Virus record (IMG/VR): IMGVR_UViG_3300028866_000072 | Coordinates: 1 to 28,985 of that record | Strand: one strand, 5' to 3' | Source of the DNA: a virus | Length of the DNA stretch: 28,985 nt | In this document: one piece after another, positions 24,316-28,985 of the stretch | How positions within the stretch are numbered: position 1 is the stretch's first letter | Layout of the letters: every line of letters starts with the position of its first letter | Notes under the pieces: model-generated | What the model was told of the DNA's origin: nothing | Seen by the model: only the letters and a program-made list of their open reading frames with translations | The model's database searches: none | Translations under genes and position numbers: made by a program

Positions 24316-24834
24316 TTGATACCTCCACCTCAAGTAGAATACCGCACAATCTTGTTGACGCAGGAGCAAGTAGCTTACGTCAGCCCTCATCGTTACGAAG
24401 AACTCAATCAATTCAAATGGAGAGCGTTACGAAGGAAGAAGTTGAAGGGTGTATTTTACGCGGTTCGTCACTCTCCGATGATCGGTGGAATACAGGGACC
24501 AATGGTATTCATGCACCGCCAAATCCTCGGCCTTCAGCGTTACGATCCGCGAGAAGGGGACCACAAGGACCATCTGCGTACCCTTGATAACACGGACGAG
24601 AATCTGAGGGTTGCCGACGACACGCAACAGGGACAGAATACCGGACTTCGAGACTCAAGCACCAGCGGCTACAAGGGTGTGAGTTGGCATAAAAGGCGCA
24701 AGGCATGGCAGGCTTACATCAACGTCGATCGAAAGAACAAGCATCTTGGGTATTACAAGACGGCTTATGAGGCTCACTTGGCCTACTGCTATGCGGCAGC
24801 GTATCACTTCGGAGAGTTTGCTTGTTTTGAATAG
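24316..24834 (+). CDS. HNH homing-type endonuclease with AP2 domain, second copy
   Basis: 172 residues with a TTG start at 24316, AAGGAGG 8 nt upstream. HNH core: HRQILGLQRYDPREGDHKDH (D82-H83) and TDENLRVADDTQQGQNTG, then an AP2 domain from about 112 (SGYKGVSWHKRRKAWQAYIN ... AHLAYCYAAAYHFGEFACF). Same layout as the protein at 19662 but clearly diverged, and with a different N-terminus, so the two are probably separate acquisitions. The rare start codon and folded leader suggest low, controlled synthesis. Confidence 0.9.
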   Translation: MIPPPQVEYRTILLTQEQVAYVSPHRYEELNQFKWRALRRKKLKGVFYAVRHSPMIGGIQGPMVFMHRQILGLQRYDPREGDHKDHLRTLDNTDENLRVADDTQQGQNTGLRDSSTSGYKGVSWHKRRKAWQAYINVDRKNKHLGYYKTAYEAHLAYCYAAAYHFGEFACFE

Positions 24835-24843
24835 GGAGGCAGC

Positions 24844-25038
24844 ATGACGAGGAAGTACCCATACGGTCGTGTAGCTCAGGACTCGGTGTGTCGTCCGTTC
24901 ACGAAGGAGGATGATGCACGTGCCACCGCCTCGGTCCTGGAGCGCATGACCGGGGATATGTGTGTTGTTCAATCACGGGGAGCTTCATGGCACATTATTG
25001 AGCGGCACACGCCGGAGGGAAAGGTGGTGAGGGGATGA
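24844..25038 (+). CDS. Small hypothetical protein
   Basis: 64 residues; GGGAGGCAGC precedes the ATG. Contains two or three Cys and a WHIIERHTPEGK ending. Its TGA overlaps the ATG of the HNH gene (ATGA). Not recognised. Confidence 0.65.
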   Translation: MTRKYPYGRVAQDSVCRPFTKEDDARATASVLERMTGDMCVVQSRGASWHIIERHTPEGKVVRG

Positions 25039-25364
25039 CGATGTTTCCGAAGCCTAAAGACATCAAGAAGTCTCCCGTTGCAGTGCGGGTGTTCAAGGAC
25101 GGCCGCGAGGCGTGTAACCTGCTTTGCAAGGCCGGGTCAGACGAGTACCAGAGACGGAAGCGGGTGGCGTGGGAGGCGCAGGGAAGGCTCTGTGGGATCT
25201 GCAAGCTGCCGCTCAGGTGGGCCGACTCTACAGTGGACCACATCAAACCAAGAAAATCGGGAGGGTCAGAGAGAGACGATCGGCAGTTCAACATAGCTGC
25301 GGCTCACGCGATTTGCAACAGTCAACGAGGTTCAAGACGGAGCGGGTTCTACGACGTTCCGTAG
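25035..25364 (+). CDS. HNH endonuclease
   Basis: 109 residues. CGICKLPL (C53, C56), TVDHIKPRKSGG (D68-H69), FNIAAAHAICN (N86, H91, C94) give a complete HNH nuclease core with a zinc site. Unlike the AP2 enzymes it is embedded in the operon by a 4 nt start overlap. This suggests a genuine phage function, such as packaging-linked or host-DNA cleavage, rather than a homing element; that is inference. Confidence 0.85.
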   Translation: MTMFPKPKDIKKSPVAVRVFKDGREACNLLCKAGSDEYQRRKRVAWEAQGRLCGICKLPLRWADSTVDHIKPRKSGGSERDDRQFNIAAAHAICNSQRGSRRSGFYDVP

Positions 25365-25376
25365 GAGGAGGGGAAG

Positions 25377-25922
25377 ATGGTATTTTTGGGGATAGATCCG
25401 GGATTGACGGGCTGCGTTTGTGCGCTTGATCCAGAGGCGAACGAAGTGCAGTTTTTTGATGCTCCCGTTTTGGAAGTGGTGGTCAACAAGAAGACAAAGC
25501 ACGTTTTGGATGCCTACCGGATGGTACAGGTACTCAAAGACGCTGCGGCAGGTAGGCAGGTGATGGTGACGATCGAGAAGGTCCAGGCCATGCCGGGAGG
25601 TGGGGAGCGGACGATGGGCGCCACCTCAGCTTTCAACTTCGGAATGGGCTACGGACTTTGGCTTGGGATATTGGCTGCTCTGGCTATCCCGTACCAGACG
25701 GTTCATCCGGCGACGTGGAAGGCCCGCTGCATGGCCGGCTGCTCCAAAGAGAAGGATGCCAGCAGAGCGGTTGCGATGCAGCACTATCCGCACTCAGCCA
25801 AGTACCTGACGAGGAAGAAAGACAACGGGAGGTCCGATAGTGCGCTTATTGCCCGTTGGGGCTGGTTGACCTACGGCGGCCAGCAGGAGAAGCCGAAGGG
25901 AAATAATCTCTTCGAGGAATAG
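25377..25922 (+). CDS. RuvC-like Holliday junction resolvase
   Basis: 181 residues; GAGGAGGGG lies before the ATG. FLGIDPGLTG (D7), VTIEKVQ (E67) and KKDNGRSDSALIA (D149, D154) are the RNase H-fold catalytic acids of RuvC-type resolvases. The loop PGGGERTMGATSAFNFG is typical of phage RuvC-like enzymes. It likely resolves branched DNA made by the recombination system before packaging. It is the last gene before the CRISPR repeat. Confidence 0.88.
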   Translation: MVFLGIDPGLTGCVCALDPEANEVQFFDAPVLEVVVNKKTKHVLDAYRMVQVLKDAAAGRQVMVTIEKVQAMPGGGERTMGATSAFNFGMGYGLWLGILAALAIPYQTVHPATWKARCMAGCSKEKDASRAVAMQHYPHSAKYLTRKKDNGRSDSALIARWGWLTYGGQQEKPKGNNLFEE

Positions 25923-25931
25923 TAGCTCCGT

Positions 25932-25937
25932 TACTGT
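25932..25937 (+). promoter_or_regulatory. Possible -10 box for the solitary CRISPR repeat
   Basis: TACTGT lies 3 nt before the repeat, after the resolvase stop. It fits the TAnnnT form seen in front of other start-proximal promoters here. A good -35 is not visible, so transcription could also come by readthrough. Confidence 0.3.
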
Positions 25938-25940
25938 AGA

Positions 25941-25973
25941 GTCGCTCCCCATGTGGGGGGTGTGGATTGAAAC
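25941..25973 (+). CRISPR. Solitary type I-C CRISPR repeat (candidate RNA anti-CRISPR)
   Basis: A single 33 nt unit begins GTCGCTCCCC and ends GTGGATTGAAAC, the type I-C repeat layout. CGCTCCCC (25943-25950) folds with GGGGGGTG (25955-25962) over an ATGT loop; two differences from the usual I-C stem are both tolerated as G-U pairs. The final 11 bases TGGATTGAAAC match the Cas5 (I-C) 5' handle. About 34 bases later there is no second repeat, and no cas genes are present in the window. Downstream CTGAA/TTCAG (25979-26004) can form a weak A/T hairpin. Single repeats in phages are known to produce RNA anti-CRISPRs (Racr) that capture Cas proteins. Confidence 0.85.
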
Positions 25974-26038
25974 GAGGTCTGAATTGAACATCTTAAAATT
26001 TCAGTGTAGTGTTTAATCATTACGCCGGGAGGAACAGT

Positions 26039-26563
26039 ATGTTTGGATTTTTTCGCAAAGAAAAGGAGATGCTCAGAGAGTCTCTCCGCCTCCAGCGTGA
26101 AGCTCTCCACCGTCTCGAAGAAGTGGAACGCATCCAGTGGCGTATTGAGGATGAGATTGTTCATCTCAAACCACGCCTCTCTTTCGTCCAAATCGCATTC
26201 ACCGCACCATCAACCAAAGGAGAAAACCTCATGTCAGTTCAAGGACCAGTCACTCTCACCAGCGCCGGCCAAGTCACCATTGCCTCCATCAACGGCTTTG
26301 ACCAGTTCGGCAACGCTTGGACGGGGACCATCCCGCCCGTCACCTTCACCATCGACAATTCGGCATTTGCGACCAGTGTACCCAACGCCGATGGCATCAC
26401 CGACACCGTGACCGCGGTTGCAAACGGCGTGGCAAACCTGACTGCCTCGCTCACCACGGCCGAGGGAATTGCGCTGACCGATGTCGAGGCCGTCACGGTC
26501 AACATCCCGGTTGTTCCGCCTCCGGTTCCGGTTCTATCGAGCATCAAGATCGCATTCGCTTAG
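26039..26563 (+). CDS. Coiled-coil plus Ig-like small protein, with internal start
   Basis: 174 residues; GGGAGG lies 6 nt before the ATG at 26039. Residues 1-50 are a charged helix (EKEMLRESLRLQREALHRLE). Residues about 68-155 look like a bacterial Ig-like domain (VTFTIDNSAFATSVPNADGI, then VTAVANGVANLTASLTTAEG). An internal in-frame ATG at 26231 has AAGGAG about 8 nt upstream and could give a 110-residue Ig-only form. Such proteins often decorate phage particles or bind surfaces. It ends 20 nt before a strong terminator. Confidence 0.75.
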   Translation: MFGFFRKEKEMLRESLRLQREALHRLEEVERIQWRIEDEIVHLKPRLSFVQIAFTAPSTKGENLMSVQGPVTLTSAGQVTIASINGFDQFGNAWTGTIPPVTFTIDNSAFATSVPNADGITDTVTAVANGVANLTASLTTAEGIALTDVEAVTVNIPVVPPPVPVLSSIKIAFA

Positions 26564-26582
26564 ACAGTCGCCGGCAGGAAGG

Positions 26583-26616
26583 GAAGCTCAGTCTTCGGAC
26601 TGGGCTTCTTGTTTTT
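26583..26616 (+). terminator. Strong rho-independent terminator
   Basis: GAAGCTCAGTC (26583-26593), TTCG tetraloop and GACTGGGCTTC (26598-26608) form an 11 bp stem with one G-U pair, followed by TTGTTTTT. It closes the replication/recombination transcript and insulates the tail-fibre gene. Confidence 0.92.
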
Positions 26617-26618
26617 AG

Positions 26619-26632
26619 AGTCCAAATTTTGG
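26619..26632 (+). repeat. 14-base dispersed motif, copy 4
   Basis: Exact AGTCCAAATTTTGG just after the terminator and about 40 nt before the -10 box of the tail-fibre gene, so it is placed where a repressor would act. Confidence 0.8.
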
Positions 26633-26672
26633 GGTGGATTTGAAAAACAGGTAGAAGAAAACGTCAAACCTT

Positions 26673-26687
26673 GCTACGATTCCTTTT
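26673..26687 (+). promoter_or_regulatory. Extended -10 promoter, probably leaderless
   Basis: TGC precedes TACGAT (26675-26680), an extended -10 arrangement; the ATG follows 7 nt later and no Shine-Dalgarno is present. No good -35 is seen. A transcript would begin at or next to the start codon. Confidence 0.5.
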
Positions 26688-28985
26688 ATGAGCAGGTTGG
26701 CGAAGTTCTGTGTGGCAATGATTATCGGCTCCTCCCTGTCGGCAGCAGGTCAGGTCGTCATCAGTGGACAGGTGAACTATCAGGGGAACTCGACTCCCTT
26801 TGCCCCTATCCAAGTCTGTGCGGTGACCTCGACCGGGACTCCTTGCACTCCGACTGCGGCGATCTACTACGACTACGCTCTATCTCATGCGGCTCCAAAC
26901 CCAACGGCAGCAGACCAGTACGGGAACTACACGTTCTATGCACCAACGTTGTCATCGCCGAGTTTTTACGTGGTGCAAGTGACTCCGATAGCAGGAACGA
27001 TATGGTCGTATGTGGTGAATGGAGGGTCCGGGGCCAGCACTGGAAACTCCTTGTTGGCTTGCGTAGACTCTTCAGGGAGTGGGACGGCCTATGTATGTTC
27101 TACGACCCCCTCCACGGCGCCGACCAGCAACATGACGATTCTCTTCCGGGCAGGAACGGTGTCGGGGTCTGCCCCGACTTTGGCGGTGAACGGGGCGGCT
27201 GCGGCCAGTATTCTGACACAGGGCGGGAACAACGTAGGAGCCAGCCAGATTGCTGCGGGGAACCCTTTGGTGCTGACCTACAACGGGACGGCGTGGGTGA
27301 TTTCTGGGACGACTTCGATCATTCAGATCAGCGGCGGCGGGACCGGCGGAGGAACGGCGGCACAGGGGTTGGCGAACCTTGGTGGTGTGGCTCTCAATCC
27401 TTCAGGAACGCAGACGGTCACACAGCCGGCGGCCACGAACCTCAACGTGGTAACGAGTGGGGGTGGGAAGCATCAGTACAACGGGAGTGAAGTCTGTACG
27501 TCGGGAAACGGATTGTGTGCGGCGGGAGGGGCGGTCACCTCTGTCACAGCAACGGCTCCGGTTACATCTACCTTGGGGACGACTCCGAACATAGCGATGA
27601 CGCAATCTTCGGGGTCTGTGAATGGATGGCTATCGAGTACCGATTGGACCACGTTTAACGGCAAGCAGGCGGCTCTTGGGTATACTCCGGCGGACAGTGG
27701 TGCCAATGCCGACATTACATCATTGACGGGTCTAACGACTCCCCTCTCGGCTCTTCAGGGAGGGACAGGTGAGGCGGGAACGCTGACAGGGATACTCTAC
27801 GGAAACGGGAGCAGTCCTCATACAGTGGCGACGGCTGCACAACTCGGAACACTTTTCAATTCCTACGTCGGTGGACTGGCAGGTTGCTCTACTTCGGGGT
27901 ATGTTTATACTCCACAGGGAGTGAATTGTGTAGCGCAGACAACCGCGAATGTGCTTATTGCGGCGACGACTGGCGGTGCGGCTCCAGGGAGCACGTTCAA
28001 TGGCAGCGCAGTGGTTGCATTCGACTACCATTCGTTTGGAGCGGAGGCGTCACTTGGCAATCCCGGCACGAATGGATACGTTCTATCATCAACGACTTCT
28101 GGGGTCAGGAGTTGGATTGCACCCGGCAGCGGATCGATGATCTACCCCGGCGCGGGGGTTCCACTATCAACCGGGAGCGCGTGGGGAACTTCGTTCACCG
28201 CTCCGACAGGAAATATAGTAGGCACCGGACAGGCTAATACCTACACCACCGGATTGCAGGATTTTTCGGCTCTTGCGCAGATCAAACTTCCGGTTGGAGC
28301 AGGCTACGCGAGCGCGGCCAACGGCGAGATCGGGTACGACACGACCAGCCTTAACTGGCACGGGTGGGTCAACGGCTCGGACCTTTACGCAGCTTTTCTG
28401 CCGAAGACAGGAATCACGAATGGTGATTGCGTAAACTTCGCTGTTTCAGGGACCACGATTACGCTGAATGACGCCGGCGGAACTTGCATCACGGGTGGAT
28501 CGATGGTTTGGCCCAGCACGGCTGGTATTGCCTACTGGACAAGTGGCACGAGTTGGGGCGGTGCGTACAACTCTTCAACACCTATTCCGGCCAACTATCT
28601 GCCGTTGGCGTTGTCGAGTAGCACGAGCGTCAACGGTACGCCAATCCCGGCATCTTCTACGCTCGTCACATCCGGGAACAACTCCAGCATCACATCACTA
28701 TCGGGCCTCACCACGCCTCTGACCGTCGGGCAGGGTGGCACGGGCGCGTCGAGCACCTCGCAGAACTATATTTTTGCTGGTCCGACAAGCGGCAGCGGAG
28801 CGCCGGGCTTCCGCGTATTGGTTTCAGGAGATATTCCTAGTAATGCCGCGAATACCACAGGCACAGCGGCCGGCTTTACCGGCTCATTGGCGGGCGATGT
28901 TACGGGCCCGCAATCGGCGACGACGGTTGGCAAGGTGAACGGTGCGGCGGTGCCAGCAAGCAAATCAGTTGTTGGGACCAACAGC
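26688..28985 (+). CDS. Tail-fibre-like repeat protein with signal-peptide-like N-terminus, 3' partial
   Basis: 766 residues, open to the right edge. The N-terminus MSRLAKFCVAMIIGSSLSAA resembles a signal peptide, followed by a carboxypeptidase-regulatory-like or Ig-like strand region (QVVISGQVNYQGNSTPFAPI). The rest is Gly/Ser/Thr/Ala-rich with tail-fibre hallmarks: WLSSTDWTTFNGKQAALGYT and two copies of a block like ITSL(T/S)GLTTPL..(L/V).QGGTG, near 27716 and 28689, plus a TGSLAGDVTGPQSATTVGKV segment. Such repeats build trimeric fibres for host contact. A signal peptide on a fibre is odd. Short frames in other registers here are shadows. Confidence 0.85.
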   Translation, partial: MSRLAKFCVAMIIGSSLSAAGQVVISGQVNYQGNSTPFAPIQVCAVTSTGTPCTPTAAIYYDYALSHAAPNPTAADQYGNYTFYAPTLSSPSFYVVQVTPIAGTIWSYVVNGGSGASTGNSLLACVDSSGSGTAYVCSTTPSTAPTSNMTILFRAGTVSGSAPTLAVNGAAAASILTQGGNNVGASQIAAGNPLVLTYNGTAWVISGTTSIIQISGGGTGGGTAAQGLANLGGVALNPSGTQTVTQPAATNLNVVTSGGGKHQYNGSEVCTSGNGLCAAGGAVTSVTATAPVTSTLGTTPNIAMTQSSGSVNGWLSSTDWTTFNGKQAALGYTPADSGANADITSLTGLTTPLSALQGGTGEAGTLTGILYGNGSSPHTVATAAQLGTLFNSYVGGLAGCSTSGYVYTPQGVNCVAQTTANVLIAATTGGAAPGSTFNGSAVVAFDYHSFGAEASLGNPGTNGYVLSSTTSGVRSWIAPGSGSMIYPGAGVPLSTGSAWGTSFTAPTGNIVGTGQANTYTTGLQDFSALAQIKLPVGAGYASAANGEIGYDTTSLNWHGWVNGSDLYAAFLPKTGITNGDCVNFAVSGTTITLNDAGGTCITGGSMVWPSTAGIAYWTSGTSWGGAYNSSTPIPANYLPLALSSSTSVNGTPIPASSTLVTSGNNSSITSLSGLTTPLTVGQGGTGASSTSQNYIFAGPTSGSGAPGFRVLVSGDIPSNAANTTGTAAGFTGSLAGDVTGPQSATTVGKVNGAAVPASKSVVGTNS

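Noticed and set aside
25941-26040. A normal CRISPR array
   Set aside because: Only one repeat is present; the next 70 bases hold no second copy and run into a ribosome-binding site and gene.
26609-27490. A 293-codon frame rich in Asp, Gly and Arg
   Set aside because: It is a shadow of the tail-fibre frame starting at 26688, which continues open to the window edge and has clear fibre motifs.

Overview
The window looks like part of a tailed-phage (or prophage) genome infecting a bacterium. It has tightly packed, mostly rightward small genes with strong Shine-Dalgarno sites, many 1-4 nt stop/start overlaps, a phage-type recombination and replication module, free-standing HNH endonucleases, and a tail-fibre-like gene cut by the right edge. 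The host is not certain. A short basic peptide with an ARIAAAQ..RW motif, a secreted-looking tail-fibre N-terminus and several promoters that sit directly on start codons would fit a member of the Acidobacteriota; this is inference from style, not proof. No integrase, terminase or capsid gene is visible.

Layout. 1-9873: one giant polyvalent protein, open at the left edge, joining a ParB/DdrB-like part, an HEFAH metallopeptidase part, an SF2 helicase and a long C-terminal part of the kind found in large virion-associated polyvalent proteins. A convincing 72-codon gene is nested in another frame in its linker. 9928-11245: small unknown genes and a compact RNA-like element. 11278-12414: the only leftward genes, facing a rightward HTH gene across a short divergent control region in which both start codons lie 6-7 nt from a -10 box. 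12424-15175: small zinc-finger, acidic and HTH genes and a DnaQ-like exonuclease. 15187-19546: Bet/RecT annealing protein, a structured noncoding zone, a 46-residue basic peptide, an aberrant tRNA, a KTSC protein, a PD-(D/E)XK exonuclease, its coiled-coil neighbour and an XRE-type regulator. 19547-25922: two HNH-AP2 endonucleases with structured leaders, replication initiator/loader-like proteins, a radical SAM protein, DnaB helicase, an HNH nuclease and a RuvC-like resolvase. 25923-28985: a lone type I-C CRISPR repeat, an Ig-like small protein, a strong terminator and the tail-fibre-like gene.

How it works together: the middle supplies DNA replication (initiator-like, loader-like, DnaB) and recombination (5' exonuclease plus annealing protein, exonuclease, resolvase). 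The giant protein is probably packaged and injected. The divergent switch plus a 14-base motif repeated in the direction of transcription (four exact copies) suggest repressor-based control. The most exciting item is the solitary CRISPR repeat at 25941-25973: its I-C hairpin and 3' handle are intact and no second repeat or cas gene is present, which is the form of an RNA-based anti-CRISPR (Racr). The structured noncoding zone between bet and the tRNA, with an insertion in the tRNA anticodon loop, is the second candidate for something undescribed.
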